Positions 45,962-52,621 of a stretch of 64,000 bases of DNA are shown here, in pieces; within the stretch, counting starts at the first letter, position 1, and every line of letters begins with the position of its first letter. The position numbers were made by a program, and so were the translations under genes. The notes beneath the pieces were generated by a model, which saw only the letters and a program-made list of their open reading frames with translations, did no database searches and was not told the origin of the DNA. The DNA comes from Endozoicomonas sp. G2_1. Its GTDB lineage: Bacteria; Pseudomonadota; Gammaproteobacteria; Enterobacterales; Alteromonadaceae. Location: positions 1-64,000 of the forward strand of contig NZ_JAGHQT010000007.1 of assembly GCF_017744155.1 (NCBI RefSeq), written 5' to 3'.

Positions 45962-46060
45962 ATGTTTACTAAAACCAATGTTAAGCAAGCCTTAATCACT
46001 ATCGTGATTTTAGCGGGTGTTAAAAAATTCGCGCCACTTTCAGTTAAAAAATATCTGTAA
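45962..46060 (+). CDS. 32-residue virion membrane protein (P7-like by size and place)
   Basis: MFTKTNVKQALITIVILAGVKKFAPLSVKKYL: one short membrane helix with a basic end. PM2 has a 3.6-kDa membrane protein (P7) of this size. The link is by size and position between the ATPase and capsid genes only. GGGAG lies in the hairpin just upstream. Confidence 0.6.
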   Translation: MFTKTNVKQALITIVILAGVKKFAPLSVKKYL

Positions 46061-46071
46061 GGGGTAGCGTC

Positions 46072-46923
46072 ATGCGATTTATCAAAAAACTTCCTACGGT
46101 TGCGGATGTTTCAGCGGGTGCCGATATCAGTATCGTATTACCTGTTGGTAACGTTTATGAAACCGTTTACGTGTACTACTCAGGTGTTACGCCAGAGCAG
46201 CTACAACAACTCAAGCTAAAAGCAAACACGCGTACCGTCAGTGAGTGGGCAAATGGCGCTGATTTGATTTCAATTGATAATCACTATAAGCGCGAAACGC
46301 TAAGCGGTGTTTTGGTGTTCCACTTTAAGCGCACTGAGCTTGACGAGCTGTCACAGCGTCGATTCTTCGGTTTCGATACCTCTGGTTTACAGGGTATCAA
46401 AACGGCCTCTATTGATATGCACATTGATAGCGCTGCCAGTGACCCGAAAATCTCAGCAATTGCGGTGACATCATTACCGACACGATTACCAAACGGTAAA
46501 GCCGTCCCTAACTGGCTAACAAAAATGCGTACGCATTACGTGTCTGTGTCACAAGGTGATTTTGAGATTGATAATATCCCAACGCCTGACGGTGCAAGCA
46601 TTGCGGCCATTCACTTAGTGATGCCTGATACTGACGATGCAGACGCAGATTGTCAGGTGCTTGAAGCTGATTTGCAAATCAATCAAACAAGCTGGCACCC
46701 AATTACGGCAGCGCAAGCGTTTGATATTCAAACTGCTCACGGCCGTGCGCCACAACGCGCCAAAATGGTCACTATCGACTTAATCCTAGATAACGACATT
46801 AATCAAGCGGCCGCGCTCAATCGCGCTATCGAAGATTTGCGCGTTAAGGGTCGAGTCGCTAGTGCGGGTCAAATCAAGGTCATGGTTGAATACGTGCAAA
46901 TGTGGTCACCTGTTGGCTTTTAA
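46072..46923 (+). CDS. Major capsid protein (PM2 P2-like, double jelly roll)
   Basis: A 283-residue protein that resembles PM2 P2 along its length as I remember that sequence: an N-terminal MR-F followed by a VAAG/VSAG stretch, SGVTPEQL, QRRFFGFDTSGL, PKISAIA, a PTPDG/PRPVG turn, IAAIHLVM, and the C-terminal VMVEYVQMWSPVGF. P2 trimers with two beta-barrels build the pseudo T=21 shell. AAGGGG precedes the ATG at 46072. It is in one frame with no interruption. Confidence 0.9.
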   Translation: MRFIKKLPTVADVSAGADISIVLPVGNVYETVYVYYSGVTPEQLQQLKLKANTRTVSEWANGADLISIDNHYKRETLSGVLVFHFKRTELDELSQRRFFGFDTSGLQGIKTASIDMHIDSAASDPKISAIAVTSLPTRLPNGKAVPNWLTKMRTHYVSVSQGDFEIDNIPTPDGASIAAIHLVMPDTDDADADCQVLEADLQINQTSWHPITAAQAFDIQTAHGRAPQRAKMVTIDLILDNDINQAAALNRAIEDLRVKGRVASAGQIKVMVEYVQMWSPVGF

Positions 46924-46941
46924 CCTTGGGGGTAAGGACTT

Positions 46942-47250
46942 ATGAATCAAGTCGTAAAAACAAGTCAGCCAGCAGTAGCGGGCTGGTTAGAAACCCAAGG
47001 GAGTTCGCTTTTATCTGGTGCGCTTGATGTCTGGAAACAGGTTGAGAGCATCAAAGCGATTAAAGCGAATTCGGGTGCTGAGCATGTGCAAGCACAGGTT
47101 GAACCAGAGCTGACCAATGGTGCTGCGGTGGCGATTGATAAAACGCCAGAGCAGCCAAAAATGATGGGCTTTGAAGTTAACCAGCCATTACTTATCGCAA
47201 GTCTTGGTGTTCTTGCTATCGCGTTCTTGCTCAAAGGAAAGCGCAAGTAA
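46942..47250 (+). CDS. Virion membrane protein (P3-like)
   Basis: A 102-residue protein with a hydrophobic C-terminal helix (LLIASLGVLAIAFLL) ending KGKRK. PM2 P3 has 104 residues, sits in the inner membrane and follows the capsid gene. Size, topology and order agree; direct similarity was not judged. Confidence 0.65.
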   Translation: MNQVVKTSQPAVAGWLETQGSSLLSGALDVWKQVESIKAIKANSGAEHVQAQVEPELTNGAAVAIDKTPEQPKMMGFEVNQPLLIASLGVLAIAFLLKGKRK

Positions 47251-47304
47251 CTAGGCACACAAAGAAAGCGGGCTACGGCTCGCTTTTTTCTCAGGGTAAA
47301 GATT

Positions 47305-47517
47305 ATGTATCAAGCTTTATTTAGTGCAGCGGGTATCGCTGGCGGTGGCGGCGCAGGTGGTATGCCTAGTCTGAGCGCGTCAAGCTCGGCAGAGGCTAAC
47401 GGCGATAACGCCTTTAACCATGATTTTAATTACCAAAGCGGTAACGGCATTAACGACAATCAATTACTGATTATTGGTGCGGTTACTGTTATTGCGCTTG
47501 TTGCGTTTAGTCGCTAG
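47305..47517 (+). CDS. Small virion membrane protein
   Basis: A 70-residue protein: Gly/Ala-rich N-terminal segment (AAGIAGGGGAGG), polar middle, one C-terminal helix (LLIIGAVTVIALVAF) with a final Arg. It fits the size of PM2 P8 but I cannot assign it. AGGGTAAAG lies before the ATG. Confidence 0.65.
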   Translation: MYQALFSAAGIAGGGGAGGMPSLSASSSAEANGDNAFNHDFNYQSGNGINDNQLLIIGAVTVIALVAFSR

Positions 47518-47525
47518 GGGGAGTT

Positions 47526-48149
47526 ATGGGGTTATTTAGCTCAAGCCGAAGCTCTAGAAGCACGACGAACAATGACAATCGCACAATCAACGATTTTCAC
47601 AACGCCGACTTATCGCAAGATATTGATAATTCGGTTCGCACCAATATTGATAACTCAGTCCAACAAGAGATTGATAACTCGGTCCAGCAAGAGATTGATA
47701 ACTCTATTCAGCAGGAAATTGACAATTCAATCACCGGACAATACGCAGGCAATAGCGGCAACATTACCGTGCTTGACGGTGGTGTGATTGATTTAGCGGC
47801 GCAAATCTCAAGCGATAATGCGAGCTTGATGTCTGAAAATCTCGGTTTTTTAGATAGTGCGCACCGTGCGAATTTATCGTCGGCAATTTCACTGCACAAT
47901 ACGGGGTTTCAGCAATTACAGTTAGGCACTGGCCTTGCCAATGACTTGGTATCAACCACGACGAATTTTGCGTTTGAAGCTCAGCGAGATAACAACGCCT
48001 CGCTAGTGACAGGCTTTGAAAATGCTATGCAGTTTGTTGAAGATTTTTCGCGCTCAGACGGTGCTGCGGTCGCTGAAACTAATATGAAAACCATCGGTAT
48101 TATTGCGCTTGCCGCAGTAATCACCACGTTTATTTTTAAGCAGGGCTAA
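47526..48149 (+). CDS. Prophage structural protein with octapeptide repeats and C-terminal membrane helix
   Basis: A 207-residue protein. After a Ser/Arg/Asn-rich start come five eight-residue repeats (IDNSVQQE type, residues about 32-71), then an Ala/Leu-rich helical region, and a membrane helix close to the C-terminus (IGIIALAAVITTFIF). The repeats could form a fibre or trimeric stalk near the spike. GGGGGAG precedes the ATG. Family not recognised. Confidence 0.7.
   Translation: MGLFSSSRSSRSTTNNDNRTINDFHNADLSQDIDNSVRTNIDNSVQQEIDNSVQQEIDNSIQQEIDNSITGQYAGNSGNITVLDGGVIDLAAQISSDNASLMSENLGFLDSAHRANLSSAISLHNTGFQQLQLGTGLANDLVSTTTNFAFEAQRDNNASLVTGFENAMQFVEDFSRSDGAAVAETNMKTIGIIALAAVITTFIFKQG
47619..47738 (+). 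repeat. Five tandem 24-bp repeats inside the structural gene
   Basis: Units at 47619, 47643, 47667, 47691 and 47715, each built on GAnATTGATAACTCnnTC. Units 2 to 4 differ at only a few bases. Because the unit is a multiple of three, change in copy number keeps the frame. Confidence 0.88.
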
Positions 48150-48152
48150 ACC

Positions 48153-49637
48153 ATGTTAAAGACAGTTACATTAACAGCAAAACAGTGGTCAATGCCGCTT
48201 ACAAGTGTTGGTCATCATATTAATGTTGTGCTGGCTGCTGGCACAATTAAGTGTCGACTTCGTCAAGGCGATGATAGCCTTCAAACTGACCTTGTGTCAG
48301 GCATGGCCTTTAGAACTGACGAGCAATATTCACAGGTGCAGTTTTACAGTGAAACCGCGCAGGTGATTAAGGTATGGGTTGGTCAGTTGCCGCTAGATTA
48401 CAGCCCTGCAAATGCAAGGCTCGTAGGTAGTGCGGCTTTAGCGTCTGACTCAGCTAGCTTGTTTTATGGCAACCCTCAATTAATTCTGCCAGCCGAAACC
48501 CTGCGCGGCAAAGTCGTCATGCAAAGCGACAAGCAGTGGTATGTCGGCGGCGCGGGTGCACATGTTGGCAATATGATTCTGGTTGCTGCTGGGGAGAAGT
48601 TCGAGACCACAACCGAAGGTGCGGTTTATGGTCGCTCAAATGATGCGGGAGACACACCCGTATACAGCACTGAGCTAACCAGTATGACACCGAGCTATAA
48701 CGAAGATAAAGGCGCTCAAGCTTACCATGCACACCTTAATACGATTAAAGACGATGTACTTTACTTTGACCACACAGGATTATTAAAGCGAGAACCGAGA
48801 GCGGGCGGCGCTTCAATAGTTATCCCAACTGGATTAACGGGCTACAGTGCAGACACTCAAGAGTCATTCATCAAAAACGGTTACTTTTACACGTTCGGCT
48901 TTGCTAGCGGTGATTTTGCCGTCAGTAAAATTGATTTAACCAATTACACGTACGAAGTGGTGCCGCTAGTTACTGGTGCCGCTTTTAGCTCTATGCAGTC
49001 ATGCTGGGTGCACAAGAAGTCAAAAATCTTGGTATTTGGTGTCGTAGGTACAGCGCAAACGTGGCTAGTTAATTTGGATGGCTCAAATCCACAACAAGTA
49101 GATATGACCAACTGTCCATCACATGCAAGTCGTGGCTTTATGTTTGCTGACGAAACTATTGCTGTTTTAAGTGGCGATACTTCGCAGCTTCATACGACAA
49201 GTGATATGGGGACTACGTGGAAAACCGTAGTATTGCCGCAAAACATTGATTATTTCCAGCGCCAATGGTCGCTTGATGAAGCAACGAGCGCGTTTTATTA
49301 CTCTGGTGATGCGACAAAGCCAGCAGCAATCTATCAAACCGAAGATAACGGTGCGTCATGGAAAACAATAAGTTTAAGCAGTGACGCTTATAGCGTCTAT
49401 GTCGCCAATAACAAGGCATACATCGGCGGCTTAAATCGGGCGATGTATGTTGATGTGCCAACAGGTGGGCAAATTTTCGCTGACACATTGGCGGGTTTAT
49501 CTAGCGGCTTAGGTTTTACGGTTGCTGATAGCGGTGCGCTCGTTTATAGCGGTGGTGGTGGAGTCATCCGTATTTATGACGGCTCACTGAATCTGGCTGG
49601 TGGCGCGCCTGTTCGCATTTTGAAAGAAGTTAGTTAA
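48153..49637 (+). CDS. Spike / receptor-binding protein (P1-like) with Asp-box repeats
   Basis: A 494-residue protein placed where PM2-type elements carry the spike. The N-terminal 120 residues would hold the shell-binding part. The rest contains sialidase-type Asp-boxes (SDMGTTWKTV, EDNGASWKTI) and many short beta strands, so a beta-propeller is likely. PM2 P1 has 335 residues, so this spike is longer. It likely binds sugar on the host surface. The gene ends one base before the next ATG. Confidence 0.75.
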   Translation: MLKTVTLTAKQWSMPLTSVGHHINVVLAAGTIKCRLRQGDDSLQTDLVSGMAFRTDEQYSQVQFYSETAQVIKVWVGQLPLDYSPANARLVGSAALASDSASLFYGNPQLILPAETLRGKVVMQSDKQWYVGGAGAHVGNMILVAAGEKFETTTEGAVYGRSNDAGDTPVYSTELTSMTPSYNEDKGAQAYHAHLNTIKDDVLYFDHTGLLKREPRAGGASIVIPTGLTGYSADTQESFIKNGYFYTFGFASGDFAVSKIDLTNYTYEVVPLVTGAAFSSMQSCWVHKKSKILVFGVVGTAQTWLVNLDGSNPQQVDMTNCPSHASRGFMFADETIAVLSGDTSQLHTTSDMGTTWKTVVLPQNIDYFQRQWSLDEATSAFYYSGDATKPAAIYQTEDNGASWKTISLSSDAYSVYVANNKAYIGGLNRAMYVDVPTGGQIFADTLAGLSSGLGFTVADSGALVYSGGGGVIRIYDGSLNLAGGAPVRILKEVS

Positions 49638-50132
49638 ATGACTGAGCGCTACTTATTGCCAGCGCTCATTTTAGGAGCTTTATTTATGATGAGTGCACGT
49701 AGTGATACGCCACGAGGCATCAGAAACAACAACCCGCTTAACATTCGTGAAAATCATCGTGTTGATTACGACTGGGAAGGCGAACACCCGCTTGATTTAG
49801 ATAGTGAATTTGAAGAGTTTGTCAGCCCGCAAAAAGGGATTAGAGCGGCCGCAAGAATACTCAGAAATTATCGTGTCAATCGTGGCCTTGATACGGTGTC
49901 AGGCATTATCAGCCGATGGGCACCACCGAAAAACGAAAAGGGCGAGTTTGAAAACCACACTGAAAGTTACATCAAGTCAGTTGCACAGAAAATCAATATC
50001 GACCCGCATCAAGTACTCAGCGAGCGCGATTATCCATCACTGATAAAAGCCATGATTTATCACGAAAACGGCCAGCAGCCGTATTCAAGTGACACCATTA
50101 ATCAAGGCTTTCAAGAGGGCTTTTACTCATGA
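49638..50132 (+). CDS. PM2 P5-like structural lytic protein
   Basis: A 164-residue protein with an N-terminal membrane anchor (LLPALILGALFMM) and the motif RGIRNNNPLNIREN...YDWEGEHPLD, which marks the family often annotated as structural protein P5 after PM2. Size agrees with P5 (about 18 kDa). The family is likely to cut peptidoglycan during entry or exit. The ATG directly follows the spike stop codon (TAAATG). Confidence 0.78.
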   Translation: MTERYLLPALILGALFMMSARSDTPRGIRNNNPLNIRENHRVDYDWEGEHPLDLDSEFEEFVSPQKGIRAAARILRNYRVNRGLDTVSGIISRWAPPKNEKGEFENHTESYIKSVAQKINIDPHQVLSERDYPSLIKAMIYHENGQQPYSSDTINQGFQEGFYS

Positions 50133-50362
50133 ATGACTTAACCAAAATAGCCACGTCAAACACAGGTGCCGTGATTGCTATCGCAGTCATTGGCGCAGCA
50201 GCGCTTTACTACAGCAGTAAAAAGGCAGCCGATGTCGGCCAAGCAGTTAACCCAGTCAATGATGACAATATCTTTAACCAAGGTGTTTTATCTGTTGGTC
50301 GCAAAATCACAGGAAACCCACATTGGACGTTAGGCGGGTGGATTTATGACATTACTCATTAA
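50129..50362 (+). CDS. Small virion membrane protein
   Basis: A 77-residue protein with one helix (AVIAIAVIGAAALYY), then a polar part with GRKITGNPHWTLGGWIYD. Its ATG overlaps the preceding stop by four bases (ATGA). No family recognised. Confidence 0.65.
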   Translation: MNDLTKIATSNTGAVIAIAVIGAAALYYSSKKAADVGQAVNPVNDDNIFNQGVLSVGRKITGNPHWTLGGWIYDITH

Positions 50363-50394
50363 GCTGCTCAATCCAAATAGTTGGGACTTTATCC

Positions 50395-50508
50395 ATGTCT
50401 AGCGCATTTATGAAAAAGGCCGCTACCGCTGCTGCCATTGCGGTGGTTGCAGCCTTTGTTGTTTATCAAATCAAAGCACACACAACAGGAGTATTGGACG
50501 ATGAATAA
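50395..50508 (+). CDS. 37-residue prophage membrane peptide
   Basis: MSSAFMKKAATAAAIAVVAAFVVYQ is followed by a short charged tail. One helix with a basic start, the right size for a holin-like or virion membrane peptide. It overlaps the start of the lipoprotein gene by eight bases, so the two are probably translated together. Too short for ordinary ORF calling. Confidence 0.55.
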   Translation: MSSAFMKKAATAAAIAVVAAFVVYQIKAHTTGVLDDE

Positions 50509-50728
50509 TTTTAAATTGAGCAAGGTCGCACTCGCTATTATGCTAGCGCTTGGTATGACAGCATGCTCAAGCAACTATCAATTTGGTGATGTATCACGCG
50601 CTTATTGCGCATCCACAAGTCCAGATTTTAGGCTTGAGTTAAAACACCAATTAAATGAGCAGGGCGTTCAGGTAGGTGTCGATTATTGCTCAGCGTTTGG
50701 CTTGGTTGATGCGATGGCAAGGCGGTGA
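50501..50728 (+). CDS. Small prophage lipoprotein (possible outer-membrane lysis factor)
   Basis: A 75-residue lipoprotein: signal peptide ending LALGMTAC (lipobox MTAC), then about 57 residues with two more Cys. AGGAG lies upstream of the ATG at 50501. Position next to small membrane peptides at the end of the late operon suggests a spanin-like or lysis role, which is inference. Confidence 0.6.
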   Translation: MNNFKLSKVALAIMLALGMTACSSNYQFGDVSRAYCASTSPDFRLELKHQLNEQGVQVGVDYCSAFGLVDAMARR

Positions 50729-50731
50729 TAA

Positions 50732-50893
50732 ATGGAGCTGTCACCAATTCTTGAATATTTAACTAGCTTAGGGCTGGCACCGACTGAAATTATCACCATA
50801 GCGTTACTGTGGCGATTAAATCAGCGGCAACATTGCCTAGATAAGCGAATAGCTGTCACCGAAGTACAGCTAAAACGCCGCCACGATGACTAG
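50732..50893 (+). CDS. 53-residue prophage protein
   Basis: MELSPILEYLTSLGLAPTEI followed by ITIALLWRLN and a basic tail ending KRRHDD. A weak membrane-like segment is followed by charged residues, resembling small lysis-cassette proteins; function unknown. It begins three bases after the lipoprotein stop and ends at the terminator 50892-50912. Confidence 0.5.
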   Translation: MELSPILEYLTSLGLAPTEIITIALLWRLNQRQHCLDKRIAVTEVQLKRRHDD

Positions 50894-50912
50894 CCGCTAA
50901 ATAGCGGCTTTT
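50892..50912. terminator. Terminator at the end of the prophage late operon
   Basis: AGCCGCTA-aat-AGCGGCT with TTTT, between the convergent late operon and integrase gene. Confidence 0.75.
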
Positions 50913-50915
50913 CAG

Positions 50916-51809
50916 TTAATAGGGCAGTAGATTTATTGCTTGTCGATTAATCCGCTCGCCACGCCTATCATAAATCGCCGTTGTATTTACCGAGGCATGA
51001 CCCATAAGCCGCTGGACGGCAAATTTATCAGCATTGTTATCTAGTAGGGTTGTGGCAAAGGTTCGTCGCAAGTCATGTGATGTAAAATATTTCATATCTA
51101 AGTTTTTAATTATTCGTTTAATTGCATACGAAACGCCGTAAACGCCGAGCCTTTCACTAAACACCGAACCATGCCTATCCATTTGCCTAAATAACGCGCC
51201 CCTTGTGATTTCTGACGCTTCTAACCAGTCTTTTAGCGCTTCTTTAGCAAAATCATTCAAATAAACAATCCGGTAAGCTGAGCCTTTGCCGCAGATATAG
51301 AGTTTTGAATTATCAATATCGGTCACATCAATACGTGATATTTCGCCTCGTCTTATGCCGGTACAAGTACCTAGGGCGAAAATAGCTAAATCACGCTTAT
51401 CAATATTCTTGTGTGATTTGACGTAGTTGTTTTTAACCGTCTTAACTTCTCGGTATTTTAATCGCCTCCCAGCAGGTGGCCGCCTACCTTTTATCTTCTT
51501 GATATCAGTTATTAGCTCGTAGGTATCAATGGATATAACTTTTCTGCGATAAAGGAATTTAGCAAAGTTTTTTAGCACTTGTATGTAAGCATTCAAGGAG
51601 CTGAATTTTACTGCATTACTTTTGAATTCGATAAACTTTAAAATCAAAACATCACTGATAACTGAGAAATCAATAAGCTCGTCAACCGACTTCTGAAAAG
51701 CAAAATTAACAAACATCTTAATTACGTTGAGTTGGTTGGTTCGCGTGGCTGGCTTTGTGTATCTAGCTAGAAAACAATCAATTTGCGGGTTTTTGATTAA
51801 GTTACTCAT
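50916..51809 (-). CDS. int: Prophage tyrosine integrase
   Basis: A 297-residue tyrosine recombinase. The N-terminal SAM-like core-binding domain spans about 1-100. Catalytic residues: Arg in GTCTGIRRGEI, Lys in the beta hairpin near CGKGSAYRIV, HDLRR box (SHDLRRTFATTL), His in LMGHASVNTT and nucleophile Tyr in AIYDRRGE. All are present, so it should be active. It lies at the right end of the prophage about 110 bp from the candidate attR. Confidence 0.93.
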   Translation of the reverse strand: MSNLIKNPQIDCFLARYTKPATRTNQLNVIKMFVNFAFQKSVDELIDFSVISDVLILKFIEFKSNAVKFSSLNAYIQVLKNFAKFLYRRKVISIDTYELITDIKKIKGRRPPAGRRLKYREVKTVKNNYVKSHKNIDKRDLAIFALGTCTGIRRGEISRIDVTDIDNSKLYICGKGSAYRIVYLNDFAKEALKDWLEASEITRGALFRQMDRHGSVFSERLGVYGVSYAIKRIIKNLDMKYFTSHDLRRTFATTLLDNNADKFAVQRLMGHASVNTTAIYDRRGERINRQAINLLPY

Positions 51810-51917
51810 TTTTTTTAATGCTCCTTGAAAAAAAATTAAGCTAGTTTTTATCGCGCTTTCGTTATGCCAAAAGCGCCAAAACGCTAAAAACCCAAGTTTT
51901 GTTACAAATTAGATACC

Positions 51918-51929
51918 ACTTTTTTATCG
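51918..51929. other. Candidate attR core of the prophage
   Basis: ACTTTTTTATCG, identical to 40622-40633. To its right TATCGCAAATTTGCGATA forms an 18-bp palindrome overlapping the core. If the call is right, the empty site would read TTGCAACTTTT-TTATCG-CAAATTTGCGA. Confidence 0.5.
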
Positions 51930-51996
51930 CAAATTTGCGATATTTTACTATTCTGGATCTATGTGGAGTTAATGATCAGGATCATCGGAGAGTATT

Positions 51997-52581
51997 ATGC
52001 CATTGCCTTTATTGTGGTTGGGTGCTGCAACAGTATCTGCGCTTGCTGTTAGTGAACTGGTTCAAGACCGAAAGTCACAACAAAAATTAAGACATCAAAA
52101 ATTGAGAACGCTGTCTGAGCAGGGCAGTAACCTAGAACATGTCGCTATCTATCCGTCAAGCGTCTTCGCAACTGAGCAATCGGTATTGCCAAAGCCCGGT
52201 GCTATCGTTTGTTGTGGTATTGCCGGAGTCCTTGAGCATACGGGCATTTGGGTAGGCGACAACACAATTGTTGAGTTATCGGGAAGTGGCTTGGTTAAGG
52301 CGGTTTCTCCTCAACGATTTTTAGACAATAGAAGTGGCGGAGAAATATTTATTGCCGCCGACTCGAAAGGCCAAGCGCTTGCGGATAACGATGCGGCAAG
52401 CAGGGCGGTGCAAGAAATCTATCAGTTTTACGACTATGACTTACTAGACAATAACTGTCACCACTTTGTTTGGCAGTGCTATCAACCTCAATCAGACAAT
52501 CTAACCACGTTTGATCGCCTCAATACCAATATTGCTCAATACTTCGACCGCGTGGTTTACTGGGACAAGTGTCAAATTTAG
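51997..52581 (+). CDS. LRAT-like (NlpC/P60 superfamily) protein
   Basis: A 194-residue protein with the LRAT signature: the His box LEHTGIWVGDNTIVEL and the catalytic Cys in DNNCHHFVWQCY. A short hydrophobic N-terminus (PLLWLGAATVSALAV) may anchor it. The fold uses a Cys-His pair in acyl transfer or amide cleavage. The bacterial roles are poorly known. It lies just outside the candidate attR, so I treat it as host, although cargo status is not excluded. Confidence 0.75.
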   Translation: MPLPLLWLGAATVSALAVSELVQDRKSQQKLRHQKLRTLSEQGSNLEHVAIYPSSVFATEQSVLPKPGAIVCCGIAGVLEHTGIWVGDNTIVELSGSGLVKAVSPQRFLDNRSGGEIFIAADSKGQALADNDAASRAVQEIYQFYDYDLLDNNCHHFVWQCYQPQSDNLTTFDRLNTNIAQYFDRVVYWDKCQI

Positions 52582-52621
52582 TTAAAGCAGCTACTCTAGT
52601 TAAAGCAGTCAGGTCATTGGT

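Larger units (their letters stand above)
40622..51929. mobile_element. PM2-like (corticovirus-type) prophage
   Basis: About 11.3 kb with a repressor, rolling-circle initiator, packaging ATPase, P2-type capsid protein, several one-helix membrane proteins, a spike, a P5-like lytic protein and a tyrosine integrase. There are no terminase, portal or tail genes. This content is that of the tailless, membrane-containing marine phage PM2 (genome about 10 kb). The capsid protein is the firmest link. Structural genes appear intact. Ends are taken from the 12-bp repeat described for attL and attR. Confidence 0.88.

Noticed and set aside
47619..47738. Tandem repeats as a CRISPR array
   Set aside because: The 24-bp units are contiguous with no spacers and encode a regular peptide repeat inside a gene.
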